Source: Planctomycetota bacterium (lineage in GTDB: Bacteria > Planctomycetota > SZUA-567 > H5-PLA8). Taken from it: 64,000 bases of DNA. The translations under genes were made by a program, and so were the position numbers. The stretch covers positions 1,583,326 through 1,647,325 of the forward strand of contig JAOSKN010000002.1 in assembly GCA_027493525.1 (NCBI GenBank). The letters are read 5' to 3'. The notes under the pieces are model-generated. The model did no database searches. It was not told the origin of the DNA and saw only the letters and a program-made list of their open reading frames with translations. This document shows, one piece after another, positions 49,285-58,976 of the stretch (positions are counted from its first letter, which is position 1; every line of letters starts with the position of its first letter).

Positions 49285-50421
49285 CGCCGCCTCCCTCGCC
49301 GCCGTCTTCGCGCCGGCCTCGCGCGCGCTGCGCGCCGGCGCGCTCCAGGAGCGCGATGAGGGTCAGGATCAGGACCGCCTGGGCGATGAGGAAGATGCCT
49401 TCGGCGTCGGAGAGCCGGCGCAGCACCGCGGCGGGGAGCGCGATGGCCAGCGCGGCCAAGTGGATCGTGGCGACGGCCTGCCGGCGCGACATGCCCAGGT
49501 CGACGAGCCGGTGGGAGAAGTGCGAAGTGTCCCCGGTGAGCAGACCGCGGCCCTCGCGCAGGCGGATCCAGAAGACCGTGGCGGTGTCGTAGAGCGGGAC
49601 GGCGAGGATCATCAGCGGGACGCCAACGCTCAGCGCGGACTCGCGGTACTGGTAGTACGTGGTGGCGACGGTGAGGCAGGCCATCAGGAAACCGACGAAC
49701 ATCGAGCCGGCATCGCCGAGGAAGATCGTGGCGGGCGCGAGGTTGTAGCGCAGGAAGCCCAGGCTGGCGCCGCAGAGCGCCGCGAGGGCCAGCGCCAGCG
49801 GCGGCTGCCCGGCGGCCAGCGCGACGAGAGCCAGGACGCCCGAGGTCAGCGAAACGGTGCCCGCGCAGAGCCCGTCCATGTTGTCCAGCAGGTTGAAGCT
49901 GTTGGTGACGAAGACGATCCAGAGCACGGTGAGCGCCTGCATGGCCAGGTTGTCGCCGACCAGGGCCGTGATCCGCACGCCCCCGCGACGACGGCCGCCG
50001 CGAGGACGAACTGCACGGCGAGCTTGGTGAGCGGGCGGAAGGCCCAGCGGTCGTCGGCGAGGCCGAAGATCAGCGCGCCGCCGGCGCCGGCGAGGATCTT
50101 CCACAGCAGCGGGCTCAGCGGTTCGCGGTGGGACATGCGGACTTCGCGGACATACTGGTCGAGCCCGAGCTTGAAGTACCAGCCGTTCCAGGCGGGATCG
50201 TAGAGCAGCTTGCGGTACAGGAAGGCGCCGGCGGCGAGGGCCAGGAGCATGGCGGCGGCGAGGGCCACGCCGCCGCCGTAGGGCGTCGGCTCGCGGTGGA
50301 TCTTCCGCCCGCCGGGCCGGTCGATGAAGCCGGCGCGGCGCGCGACGTGGCGCGCGACGGGCGTCAGGAGCAGCGCGAAGAGCGCGGAAAGGGCGGCGAC
50401 GGCCAGGCAAAGCGGTTCCAC
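49277..50421 (-). pseudogene. WecA/TagO-like polyprenyl-phosphate sugar-phosphate transferase; frameshift in a C5 run
   Basis: A GTG start at 50421 gives the N-terminal part (LLTPVARHVARRAGFIDRPGGRK, IHREPTPYGGGVALAAAMLL). After AVQFVLAAAVVAG the frame breaks at the C5 run 49980-49984. Adding one base gives GVRITALVGDNLAM and continues through SFNLLDNMDGLCAG and ATIFLGDAGSMFVGF, the signature metal and catalytic motifs of this family. About ten membrane segments are present. The enzyme transfers a sugar-1-phosphate (GlcNAc-like) to undecaprenyl phosphate to start O-antigen or similar glycans. Corrected length is about 381 residues. Confidence 0.87.
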
Positions 50422-50518
50422 GGGAAGGGCCGGCTTCCTTTACGCAGGGCCTGCCGCGCGCCGCGCGCGCTCAGGCCGGCCTCCGAATTACGAACGCAAG
50501 GGCGTCAGGGATCGAAAA

Positions 50519-52555
50519 TCAGGGCCGCGCCTTCTCTACCTGCCCGTCCTTCAGGCGCAGGATCGTCTCGCGGTTCACGCGGCGGTCGAAGATGCCGGAC
50601 TTGTACTTGCCGTCGATGAAGTACCACTCGGGATGGAAGTCCGCGGGCACGTTGCGCTCGAGGAAGCGCAGTTCGCCGTCTCGCGAGTCGAGCAGCGTGC
50701 CCAGCACCTGCATGCTCCAGGCAAACTGACCGGTCTCGGGATCGCGGGCGCCGGCGACGAAATGGATCTGCGGTTCGCGGGCGGCGTCGGCATGGCGCTG
50801 GTAGCGCCCGATGACCTCCAGCTTGGCCGGGCCGAGGTTCGTGGTGCGGTCGCGGTAGCTGACGAGCCCGGAGGCAAGGCTGCCCTTGAGGATCTCGGTG
50901 CCCACCCATTCGAAGGACTCGTCGTAGCTCACGCGGGCGGCGGCGGTGAGGTTGACGTCCTGGAGGCGCCAGGCTTCCTCGCCGCCCCAGAGCGTGCGGA
51001 GGCCGACGAGGAACGGCCCGTAGGCCTGGTCGCGGAGCGGGTGCGGGTGCCGCTCCGCGCCGCCGAAGACCAGCCCGCCGTTCTCCCAGCCGATGCGGTC
51101 GAGAAAGAGCACGCGGTCGGGCAGGTAGCGTCCCTTGACCGAGAGGCGGCCCTTCAGGTCGCGCACGCCCGGCGGGAGCAGGAACGGTTCGGGGAAGTCC
51201 TGGCTGGTCAGTTCGACCTCGAAGCGCACGAGCGGGCGGTCGCCGCGGAGGGCTTCGTCGAGGGCGCTGTAGTCGTCCACGAGCGAGGAGAAGCGCCAGA
51301 GCGGCGTGCGGGCCTCGCGGGCGGCGCCGGCCGCGCGCGGTTCGAAGACCAGCTCGAAGCCGCGCCCGCCATCGGGTTCGCGCCGCATCCGCACCTCGCC
51401 CTGGAGCTGGCTGCCGAGGAAGCCGCGGAGCACGATGCTGGACGCGCGGTTCTCCTCGTCGGTGACGATGCTGCCCTTGAGCGACTCGACGGGGAGCAGG
51501 TTCTGGCCGTCGCGGCGCGCGGTGATCGCGCTGCCGGGCCCCTCGTCGATGTTGAATTCCAGGCGTCCCCCGACCATATGAAACGAGATGCGGCCTTCGG
51601 GCCCGGTGCGGAGCGAGTCCATGCGCAGCCAGGCCGGCCAGAGCGCGCCCTTGCCGCCCTGCATCCAGTTGAGCGCCCTGGGCAGCGGGACTTCCTGTGA
51701 CACTTCCCTGGGCAGGCGCAGTTCGAGGTCGCGGTAACTGACGTGCCCTTCGCACGAGAACGGGCGGGTCGCGCTGGGCAGTTGGACCTCCACATGCAGC
51801 GACGGAAGCGCGCCCTTGGCGCCCGCGTCGCCCGAGAGCAGGTTTCGGATCAGGAGCACGACCGGGTCGATCCGCCCCTCGTCCTCCGGCCCGGCGCTGG
51901 GATCCTTCAACTGCGCCTGCGTGTCGATCTGAATCTCGGCGCCGGCGCAGTCCCAGCGGCCGTCGCCGAGGGAAGCGAGCCGGATGCGGAACGGCTGCCC
52001 GTTGAACTCCCGCGTCTGGAACTCGCCAATCAGTTCGCGTTCCTTGCCGCGCTCCAGCCGCCCGCTGCAGCCGCGCAGCTTGAGCGGGGGCAGGTCGCCG
52101 ATCCGCGCCTCCAGGTCGATGCCGTCGAAATGGATCGGGATCTTCGGCCCGTGCACCGGCGCGCGCGGGCGCTGCAGGAAACCGCTCTCGACCTGTACTT
52201 TCAGCTCAGGCATCCCGACGACATGGACTTCCTGAACGCGCGGGGGCCAGGGCCACAGGTCGAGGTGGAATTCGCAGCGTTCCGCGTACAGGCCCGTTGC
52301 CGAGTCGCCGCCTTCGTGCAGCCCGCTGTGCCGCAGGCCGTGGACGGTGAGCACCGAGCGGCGCAAGTCGAGGTCGATCGGGCGCCGGAAGGTCGCCTTG
52401 CCGTCCTGGGGCAGGAACGTCACCAGCGCCTGCTGCAAAGTGGCCTCGGCCCCGCCCGTGCGCAGATACCCCACGAACCCCGCCAGCACGCAGACGAGGC
52501 CGGAGAGGAACATCAGGAAGGCTTGCCAGGCGTGCAGGTAGAGCGAGACGTTCAC
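50519..52555 (-). CDS. large membrane-anchored periplasmic protein, AsmA-like (unassigned)
   Basis: GTG 52555, about 7 nt after GGGAAG, starts a 678-residue protein with one N-terminal helix (AWQAFLMFLSGLVCVLAGFVGYL). The rest is rich in beta strands with repeated patterns such as LTVHGLRHSGLHEGG, HFDGIDLEARIGDLPPLKL, RISFHMVGGRLEFNIDEG and GRLSVKGRYLPDRV. These resemble AsmA/TamB-like proteins that bridge inner and outer membranes, but I cannot confirm the family. An upstream in-frame ATG at 52660 would add 35 residues that read like spacer. It follows glycan genes and precedes hisA on the same strand. Confidence 0.7.
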   Translation of the reverse strand: MNVSLYLHAWQAFLMFLSGLVCVLAGFVGYLRTGGAEATLQQALVTFLPQDGKATFRRPIDLDLRRSVLTVHGLRHSGLHEGGDSATGLYAERCEFHLDLWPWPPRVQEVHVVGMPELKVQVESGFLQRPRAPVHGPKIPIHFDGIDLEARIGDLPPLKLRGCSGRLERGKERELIGEFQTREFNGQPFRIRLASLGDGRWDCAGAEIQIDTQAQLKDPSAGPEDEGRIDPVVLLIRNLLSGDAGAKGALPSLHVEVQLPSATRPFSCEGHVSYRDLELRLPREVSQEVPLPRALNWMQGGKGALWPAWLRMDSLRTGPEGRISFHMVGGRLEFNIDEGPGSAITARRDGQNLLPVESLKGSIVTDEENRASSIVLRGFLGSQLQGEVRMRREPDGGRGFELVFEPRAAGAAREARTPLWRFSSLVDDYSALDEALRGDRPLVRFEVELTSQDFPEPFLLPPGVRDLKGRLSVKGRYLPDRVLFLDRIGWENGGLVFGGAERHPHPLRDQAYGPFLVGLRTLWGGEEAWRLQDVNLTAAARVSYDESFEWVGTEILKGSLASGLVSYRDRTTNLGPAKLEVIGRYQRHADAAREPQIHFVAGARDPETGQFAWSMQVLGTLLDSRDGELRFLERNVPADFHPEWYFIDGKYKSGIFDRRVNRETILRLKDGQVEKARP

Positions 52556-52723
52556 GGGGCGCTTCCCAGGGTCCGTAAGTATTAGAAACGCTTCACGTTG
52601 CAAAATCAAGGGTGGAGGAAGCACAGCTTTGAAAAGGGCGGGCAGGAGCTTGAAACGCAATGGGTGTTGCGCGACCGGACCAGCCCGCGACCGGTTGCGT
52701 GCCGGACCGAGCCCAAGGTCCGC

Positions 52724-53461
52724 TTACGAATCCCGCGTACTGTCTCCCGCCGCGGCTTCAAACGCCTCGCGCAAGGTCAACCGTCCGTCGAAGAGGGCCT
52801 TGCCGACGATCGCGCCAAAGCAGCCGTCGCCGGCCAGCCGCCGGAGGTGCTCAGCCGTGGCCACCCCGCCGGAGGCGATCACCGGGAAGGCCGAGACCGC
52901 CCGGACTTCGGCGAGGCGCTGAAAGTTCGGTCCCTGGAGCATCCCGTCGGTCTCGATGTCGGTGTAGATCACCTCGGCGAGCGGGAGCGCCGCGACTTCG
53001 GCGAGGAGATCGGTGGCTTTGAGTTCGCTGACCTCGACCCAGCCCTTCGTCGCGACGAGGCCGTTCTTGGCGTCGAGCCCGAGGATGATGCGGCCGGGAT
53101 GCGTTTCGGCGAGCCGCTTCAGAAAGGCGCGGTCCTCTACGGCCTTGGTGCCGATGACGCAGCGCGCGGCGCCGGCGTCGAGGAGTTCCGCGACGGATTC
53201 GGGGGTGCGCAGGCCGCCGCCGACCTCGACTTCCAGGCCTTCGAGCGCCTGGAGGATGCGGCGGGTGACGGCGGCGTTCCGGGGGCGGCCCTCGAAGGCG
53301 CCGTCGAGGTCGACGATATGAATGCGCGTGGCGCCTTCGTCGGCCCAGCGCCTGGCGGCGCGGACGGGGTCTTCGTCGTAGACGGTCTGCCGGTCGGCGC
53401 GGCCCTGCACGAGCCGCACGGCCTTGCCGTCCTTCAGGTCCACGGCGGGGATCACGAGCAT
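52724..53461 (-). CDS. hisA: phosphoribosylformimino-5-aminoimidazole carboxamide ribotide isomerase (HisA)
   Basis: HisA performs the Amadori isomerisation of ProFAR in histidine synthesis. The 245-residue TIM barrel has the first catalytic Asp in LVIPAVDLKDGKAVRL and a phosphate loop VEVGGGLRTPESV. The second acid lies in EVIYTDIETDGMLQGPN, and the second phosphate loop is PVIASGGVATAEHL. It lies far from hisH (9 kb), so his genes are scattered. ATG 53461 is followed upstream by the membrane-protein stop at 53481. Confidence 0.97.
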   Translation of the reverse strand: MLVIPAVDLKDGKAVRLVQGRADRQTVYDEDPVRAARRWADEGATRIHIVDLDGAFEGRPRNAAVTRRILQALEGLEVEVGGGLRTPESVAELLDAGAARCVIGTKAVEDRAFLKRLAETHPGRIILGLDAKNGLVATKGWVEVSELKATDLLAEVAALPLAEVIYTDIETDGMLQGPNFQRLAEVRAVSAFPVIASGGVATAEHLRRLAGDGCFGAIVGKALFDGRLTLREAFEAAAGDSTRDS

Positions 53462-53480
53462 CTCGGTCTGCGGCTCCGGT

Positions 53481-55397
53481 TCATTCCTGAAGCGGTCCCC
53501 GCGGGGCGGGCTTCGGCTCCGCCGCCTGCGGCTTCAACTCAACTTCGACGCGCCAGACCAGGAAGCGCGGTCCGTCCTTGGCGTTGGGCAGGGAAGCGCC
53601 GACGAGGGCGGCGGGCTCCGGTCCTTCGGCGTCGAAGAAGATCAGCGTAGCGCGCCCCGCGTCGCGGTCCATGGCCCAGCGCAGGGCCTGCCAGCGGGCG
53701 TGGGCCTCGGCCTCGTCGCACTCGGGAAGCGCCTCGCGCACGGCCTTAGCGCCGTCGCGCAGGGGCTCGCCGAAGCGCTCGCCCCGCCACCATCCGGGCA
53801 GCGCCTCGGCGCGGCCTTCGGGCAACGCCAGCCAGATGCCGCGGGGGCGGCGGCCGTAGGCGGCGGTGAGCGCGTCGGGATCGAAGTCCGCCGGGAACTC
53901 GAAGCGCTCGTCGGAGACCTTGAGCCCGTCGAGGGAACCGCCCGCGGCCTGGACGCGGCGCGCCTCGAAGAGCGGCGGCAGGAGGTTCGCGGGCTTGAAG
54001 CCGTAAGCCAGGCGCGCGGCGTCGTCCGTCTCGAGGATCCAGCCGCTGCGCGGCAGTTCGGCGCCGGTCTCGTGGAGCATGTTGAGCGTGCCGCCGGCGG
54101 GGCCGCCGACGCGGAGGCGTTCGGGCTCGCGCAGGCCTTCGAGGTAGGCGAACTCCACCTCCCGGCGCGCGCGGCCGTCGAGGGAGACCTCGCGGAAGGT
54201 GACGCGCGAGACGACCAGTTCGGGGGCGGGGAAGAGCTTGGCCAGCCCGGCGGAGAGCAGCGCGATCGCGCCTAGGGCCAGCCCCGCGGCCATGTAGCGC
54301 GCGCGCTCGGCCCGCGCGTAGGCCAGCGCCGCGGCCATCATCGCCGCGCCGACGAGCGCCCAGAGGACCGAGGAGCGGCGGGTCTGGACGGCGACCGCGC
54401 CCTGGGGAAAGAACTCGAAGGGCCTGCGCCAGATGCGGCGGTCGGCGCGGCCGGCGGCTTCGCCGGAATCCAGCGCGGCGTTCAGCGCGTCCTCCCAGCG
54501 CGACTGCATGGCCTCCGTCGTGGCCCAGGGGAAGAAGAAGACGCCGCCGCCCCAGCCGAGTCCGTAGCGGGCGAAGACGAGGCGCGAGGAGGCGTCCAGC
54601 GCGACGTCCGAGGGCCGGAGCCGCGCCTGCGCGTACCACCAGTCGGGGCTATTGGGCAGTTCGCGGGTGTCCGGGGGCAGCGGCGTCAGGCCGGCGCCGA
54701 CCGCGCCCATCAGCGCGTCCAGGGCGTCGGGGGAGACGATCAGGAGCCGGCCGCCGCCGAGCACCCAGCGGCGCAGCGCGGCCATGGCCGGTTCGGTTGC
54801 GCCTTCGAAGGCGCCGCGGCCGAGGACCGCGAGGTCGACGTTCTCGTACATCCAGTCCTGTTCGGGAAGCTGCTCGCCACGGAGGCGCACGGGGTGCCAG
54901 CCCTTGCGCCCGACCCAGCGCGAGGTTCCGCAGAGCCAGACGAGCCGCTCGCGGTCGCCGAGGACGCGCAGGGCGTCGAGGAGCCGTCCGCGAAAGACGG
55001 CGCGGCGCTGCCCTCCGTCGGGGTCCTCGCGCCAGACCTCGAGGCGCAGCACCGCGCCTTCGACGGGCGCGCGAATGGGAAAGCGGAACCGCGTCGGCGT
55101 GTCGTTGCGGAAGCGCGCGCGCAGCCCGTACTCGGGGGCGTGTTCGCCGTCGCCCTCGCGCACGGCGATCCCGCCGGCGAACTCGGGCTCGGCGACGTGG
55201 ACGTAGCCGTCCAGGACCGTCGCGGCGCCGGCGCGGTAATGCCGCCCGTAGGTCTGGCGCAGGGTGACGCGCGGCCCGCTGACGGGGAGTTCATTGCGCA
55301 GGACGTACTCGAAGGCCTCGTCGCCGTCTTCGGCGGCGCGCGCCGCGCAGGCCAGCGCGCAGAGCGCCAGCGCGGGCAGGGCGGCGCGGCGCCTCAC
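53481..55397 (-). CDS. secreted membrane protein with GATase-like domain, unknown function
   Basis: A GTG start overlapping the mnmG stop (GTGA) opens a 638-residue protein with a signal (RRRAALPALALCALACAARA). The first 300 residues are beta-rich. A DUF4350/GATase-like segment follows (ALRRWVLGGGRLLIVSPDALDALMG). Two membrane helices (SVLWALVGAAMMAAALAY, MAAGLALGAIALLSAGLA) precede a C-terminal beta-rich region. The layout recalls the BatA-like protein at 1947. A longer upstream frame through mnmG is rejected because it reads as antisense-like shadow. Role unknown; perhaps cell-envelope homeostasis. Confidence 0.75.
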   Translation of the reverse strand: MRRRAALPALALCALACAARAAEDGDEAFEYVLRNELPVSGPRVTLRQTYGRHYRAGAATVLDGYVHVAEPEFAGGIAVREGDGEHAPEYGLRARFRNDTPTRFRFPIRAPVEGAVLRLEVWREDPDGGQRRAVFRGRLLDALRVLGDRERLVWLCGTSRWVGRKGWHPVRLRGEQLPEQDWMYENVDLAVLGRGAFEGATEPAMAALRRWVLGGGRLLIVSPDALDALMGAVGAGLTPLPPDTRELPNSPDWWYAQARLRPSDVALDASSRLVFARYGLGWGGGVFFFPWATTEAMQSRWEDALNAALDSGEAAGRADRRIWRRPFEFFPQGAVAVQTRRSSVLWALVGAAMMAAALAYARAERARYMAAGLALGAIALLSAGLAKLFPAPELVVSRVTFREVSLDGRARREVEFAYLEGLREPERLRVGGPAGGTLNMLHETGAELPRSGWILETDDAARLAYGFKPANLLPPLFEARRVQAAGGSLDGLKVSDERFEFPADFDPDALTAAYGRRPRGIWLALPEGRAEALPGWWRGERFGEPLRDGAKAVREALPECDEAEAHARWQALRWAMDRDAGRATLIFFDAEGPEPAALVGASLPNAKDGPRFLVWRVEVELKPQAAEPKPAPRGPLQE

Positions 55398-57400
55398 TCG
55401 GAACTCCCGGCCGCCGGGAGCGTGGCGCGGGCCGCGCCGGCGGCCTTCGCGGTTCTGGCGCGCTTGCTGCGCGGGCCGCCGCCGGCGAGGTACACGGTGA
55501 GATAATTCAGGTCGGCGGGGGTCACGCCGTCGAGGCGCAGCGCCTGGCCGTAGGTGCGCGGGCGGTGGCGCGCGAGCTTCTCGGCCGCTTCCTTGGCCAG
55601 CCCATCCACGGCGCGGTAGTCGAGCCGCTCGGGGAGCGGCTCGTCTTCGAGCCCGCGCAGCCGCTCGATCTGGCGCGCCTGGCGGCCCAGGTAGCCCTCG
55701 TACTTGGCCTCGATCTCCAGGGCCTCGTCGATCTCCGGGCCGGCGTCGAGCGCCAGGCCGCGCGCGCGGAGGTCCGCGACGCGCAGTTCGGGCTGGCGCA
55801 GCAGCTCCCACCAGGATTTCGCCGAACCGGGCGGGCGGGAGCTTTTGAGCGCCGTAACCTCGCGCGAAATCCGTTCGGCCTTCGCGGCGCCGCGTTCCAG
55901 GTCTGGCGCGTCGAGGAGCCCGTAGCGCCGCGCGTGCGCGGCCAGGCGGCGGTCGGCGTTGTCCTGGCGCAGCAGCAGCCGGTACTCGCTGCGGCTCGTG
56001 AAGAGCCGGTAGGGCTCGCGGATCTCTTTCGTGACGAGATCGTCGAGCATCACGCCGAGGTAGGCCTCGTCGCGGCGCAGCACGAAGGCCGGCTCCCCGC
56101 GCACGGCCAGCGCGGCGTTGATCCCGGCCAGCAGGCCCTGCCCGGCGGCCTCCTCGTAGCCCGAGGTCCCGTTGATCTGCCCGGCGAGGTAGAGCCCCGG
56201 CACGCGGCGCGTGGCCAGCGTGAGGCCGATCTGGTGCGGCGGGAGCATGTCGTATTCGATGGCGTACCCGAAGCGCATCACCTCGGCGGATTCGCAGCCC
56301 GGCAGCGTGCGCAGCACCTCGAGCTGGACCTCCGGCGGCAGGCTGGTGGAGAGCCCGCCGACGTAGAGTTCCTCGGTCTGCGCGCCTTCGGGTTCGAGGA
56401 AGATCTGGTGCGAGCCGCGCTCGGCGAAACGCACGATCTTGTCCTCGATGGAGGGACAGTAGCGCGGGCCGACGGACTGGATCTGTCCGGTATAGAGCGG
56501 GGCCTTGTCGAGGTTCGCGGCGATGAGCCGGTGCGTGGCCTCGGTGGTGCGCGTGATCCAGCAGGGCAGGGCGGGGCGCTCGAGCTTCGCGGTGCGGAAG
56601 CTGAACGGCGGCGGAGGATCGTCCCCCCACTGTTCTTCCAGCCCGCGCTTCTCGACGCTGCGCCCGTTAAGGCGCGGCGGGGTGCCGGTCTTGAGCCGGC
56701 GCAGTTCGAAGCCCAGCGCCTCGAGCGAGCCGGAGAGGCTCATCGCGGCCTGCTCGCCCGCGCGCCCGCCGCGCGACTGCTTCGCGCCTTGATGGATCAG
56801 CCCGCGCAGAAAGGTGCCGGTGGTGAGGATGACGGCCCGCGCGGTGTAGACCAGCCCGCTGCCGCCGCGGATTCCCACGACGCGGACCTCGCCCTCGGCT
56901 GGCGGGTCGAGCCCGAGGGCCTCAGGCGCCATGCCGCCGCGGAGCCGCGCGAGGCGTTCGCGAACGCGCGCGGCGGCGTCCGCGCCGGCGCGCAGCGGCT
57001 CGATCAGGAGTTCCTCGACGGTCTCCTGGCGCAGGGTGAGGTTGGGGAGGCGCTCGAGGAGCTGCTTCATCCGCGCGGCGAAGAGGCGCTTGTCGCACTG
57101 CGCACGCGGGGACTGCACGGCCGGCCCGCGCGAGCGGTTGAGCATGCGGAACTGGATGCCGCTCCGGTCGGTGACGAGGCCCTGGAGTCCGCCGAGGGCG
57201 TCGATCTCGCGGGTGACGATGCCCTTGGCCGTGCCGCCGACGGCCGGGTTGCAGGACATCTGCGCGAGGGACTCCAGCGCCATGGTGGTGAGGAGGGTCC
57301 GGCAGCCCATGCGCGCGGCGGCGTGCGCGGCCTCGCAGCCGGCATGCCCCGCGCCCACGACGATCACGTCGAAATCGGTATCCGCACGAGGTCCGGGCAT
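55394..57400 (-). CDS. mnmG: tRNA uridine-5-carboxymethylaminomethyl modification enzyme MnmG (GidA)
   Basis: MnmG, with MnmE, builds cmnm5U34 in tRNAs using FAD. The 668-residue protein starts FDVIVVGAGHAGCEAAHAAARMG, the FAD loop, and has SCNPAVGGTAKGIVTREIDALGG. PRAQCDKRLFAARM, GTFLRGLIHQG, RLKTGTPPRLNGRS, PRYCPSIEDKIVRF and LAGQINGTSGYEEAAGQGL complete the signature. The C-terminal helical part ends DLNYLTVYLAGGGPRSKRAR. It is slightly longer than usual, with an insert near residue 155-175 and a basic tail. mnmE is not in the window. Confidence 0.97.
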   Translation of the reverse strand: MPGPRADTDFDVIVVGAGHAGCEAAHAAARMGCRTLLTTMALESLAQMSCNPAVGGTAKGIVTREIDALGGLQGLVTDRSGIQFRMLNRSRGPAVQSPRAQCDKRLFAARMKQLLERLPNLTLRQETVEELLIEPLRAGADAAARVRERLARLRGGMAPEALGLDPPAEGEVRVVGIRGGSGLVYTARAVILTTGTFLRGLIHQGAKQSRGGRAGEQAAMSLSGSLEALGFELRRLKTGTPPRLNGRSVEKRGLEEQWGDDPPPPFSFRTAKLERPALPCWITRTTEATHRLIAANLDKAPLYTGQIQSVGPRYCPSIEDKIVRFAERGSHQIFLEPEGAQTEELYVGGLSTSLPPEVQLEVLRTLPGCESAEVMRFGYAIEYDMLPPHQIGLTLATRRVPGLYLAGQINGTSGYEEAAGQGLLAGINAALAVRGEPAFVLRRDEAYLGVMLDDLVTKEIREPYRLFTSRSEYRLLLRQDNADRRLAAHARRYGLLDAPDLERGAAKAERISREVTALKSSRPPGSAKSWWELLRQPELRVADLRARGLALDAGPEIDEALEIEAKYEGYLGRQARQIERLRGLEDEPLPERLDYRAVDGLAKEAAEKLARHRPRTYGQALRLDGVTPADLNYLTVYLAGGGPRSKRARTAKAAGAARATLPAAGSSE

Positions 57401-57467
57401 ACGCAGCGTTCCCGCCCGCGCGGGCCGCCCGCGCGCGGGGTGGAGTCTACCACAAAGGGGCATGAAG

Positions 57468-57498
57468 AAAAAAAGCCCCGCCGCGGGCGCGGCGGGGC
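57468..57498 (-). terminator. Rho-independent terminator after the cold-shock gene
   Basis: On the minus strand GCCCCGCCGCG, a CCC loop and GCGGCGGGGC form a strong stem followed directly by seven T. It lies 33 bp after the csp stop codon and 68 bp before the mnmG start. It should end csp transcription and keep mnmG expression separate. Confidence 0.92.
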
Positions 57499-57530
57499 TG
57501 CAACCTCGGGAAGCTTGAAGCGCAGGAAGC

Positions 57531-57740
57531 TCAGGCGCCCGCGGAGCGGACGTTCGCCGCCTTGGGGCCCTTCTCGCTGTCCACGACTTCGTATTCGACC
57601 GCCTGGCCCTCCGCGAGGGTGCGGAAGCCTTCGGACGCGATGTTCGAGTGATGCACGAAGATGTCGCGGCCTCCGTCATCCGGGGTGATGAACCCGTAGC
57701 CCTTCTGGTCGTTGAACCACTTCACCTTGCCCTTGGCCAT
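57531..57740 (-). CDS. cold-shock-domain protein (CspA family)
   Basis: The 69-residue single OB-fold protein begins MAKGKVKWFNDQKGYGFIT with RNP1 (KGYGFI) and RNP2 (DIFVHHS) nucleic-acid motifs. It binds single-stranded RNA or DNA as a chaperone. ATG 57740 has AAGGAG 8 nt upstream. A strong terminator follows. Family members are often cold- or growth-phase-regulated; no 5' leader structure stands out here. Confidence 0.97.
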   Translation of the reverse strand: MAKGKVKWFNDQKGYGFITPDDGGRDIFVHHSNIASEGFRTLAEGQAVEYEVVDSEKGPKAANVRSAGA

Positions 57741-57869
57741 GCCACTTCTCCTTACGACCTCCACGGCCGCGCGAACTCCGCCGACGCGCGCGGCTCCGCC
57801 CCTACGGCGGTGCCCCGTTCGCGCGCGGCTCGAGCGCGTGCCGGCCCTGCGTGGAAGCTGGTTAATCGA

Positions 57870-58976
57870 TCAGGCGTAGAAGCACTCGGCGATCTCGAGG
57901 AATTCCTTGGGGAGCAGCTTGTAGCGCTTCTTTTCGGTCTGGTTCTCGCGAATCATGCCCTTCATGGGCACGGTGTCGACGAGGTGCCCGCGCAGCGTGA
58001 CGAGGTGCCCGAACTTGCAGCCGACCACCGCCTCGGCGGCGCAGATTCCGTAGCGCGTGCCCAGGATGCGGTCGAAGGCGCTGGGCGAGCCGCCGCGCTG
58101 CAGGTGCCCGAGCGCGAGCCCGCGCACCTCGACCTTCAGCAGCTTCTCCAGCTCGCGGGCGACGGCCTCGGCGATCTCGCCGGGCTTGAGCACCACGTTG
58201 CCGAAGCTGTCGCGCTCGATCTTCTCGGAGATTTCCCAGCCGCCGTCGGACTTGCGGACCACGCGCGGCTTGGGCTCGACGCCGCCGATGGACGCGCCCT
58301 CGGCCACCACGACGATCGCGTGCAGCTTGCCCTGCTCTCGGGCGCGGCTGCAGACCTTGGCGATCTCGTCGATGTGCACGGCGCGCTCGGGGACCGCGAT
58401 GAAGTCGGCTTCGCTGGCCAGCCCGGTGTAGGCGGTGATCCAGCCGGCGTGGCGGCCCATGCACTCGACGACCATGATGCGGTGGTGGCTCATCGTGGTG
58501 GTACGAAGGTCGTCGATGGCGTACATCGCCTTCTCGACGGCCGACCAGAAACCGAAGGTGAAGTCGGTGCCCAGCACGTCGTTGTCGATGGTCTTGGGGA
58601 CGCCGATGGCGGGGATGTGGTGATCGCGGTGCAGGTAGTAGGCGATCTCCAGGGTGTCGTCGCCGCCAATGGCCACCAGCGCGTCGAGGTTGAGATCCTT
58701 GTAGCTCTTGAGCGCCTTCTCGACGTCCTCGGGTTTCTTATAGAGGTTCGTGCGCGACGTGCCCAGGATCGTGCCGCCTTCGTGGAGGATGCTGCCCACG
58801 AATTCCGGCGTGAGGTCCACGGTGCTCTTGTCCCGCAGCCCGGCCCACCCGTCGTGGAAGCCGATGCACTGGTACTGCTCGCCCTTCTCCTTGGATAAGC
58901 GGATCACGACGGCCCGAATGACCGCGTTCAGGCCCGGCGCGTCGCCGCCGCCCGTCAGCACGCCAATGCGCTTCAT
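57870..58976 (-). CDS. 6-phosphofructokinase, pyrophosphate-dependent type
   Basis: The 368-residue enzyme makes fructose 1,6-bisphosphate. Motifs are LTGGGDAPGLNAVIR, GTSRTNLYKKPED, VAIGGDDTLEIA, PKTIDNDVLGTD, VECMGRHAGWI and LGHLQRGGSPSAFDR. Two positions decide the phosphate donor in this family: GGDD (ATP enzymes have GGDG) and PKTIDND (ATP enzymes have PGTIDND). Both here are the PPi form, so the enzyme is probably reversible and PPi-using. ATG 58976 follows AAGGAG by about 10 nt. It stands between csp and the acc genes. Confidence 0.92.
   Translation of the reverse strand: MKRIGVLTGGGDAPGLNAVIRAVVIRLSKEKGEQYQCIGFHDGWAGLRDKSTVDLTPEFVGSILHEGGTILGTSRTNLYKKPEDVEKALKSYKDLNLDALVAIGGDDTLEIAYYLHRDHHIPAIGVPKTIDNDVLGTDFTFGFWSAVEKAMYAIDDLRTTTMSHHRIMVVECMGRHAGWITAYTGLASEADFIAVPERAVHIDEIAKVCSRAREQGKLHAIVVVAEGASIGGVEPKPRVVRKSDGGWEISEKIERDSFGNVVLKPGEIAEAVARELEKLLKVEVRGLALGHLQRGGSPSAFDRILGTRYGICAAEAVVGCKFGHLVTLRGHLVDTVPMKGMIRENQTEKKRYKLLPKEFLEIAECFYA

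Noticed and set aside
53481..56630. A 1049-codon open frame extending the envelope protein upstream through mnmG
   Set aside because: The upstream half is Arg/Pro/His-rich and lies within the well-supported mnmG gene on the same strand; a GTG at 55397 overlapping the mnmG stop is the natural start.
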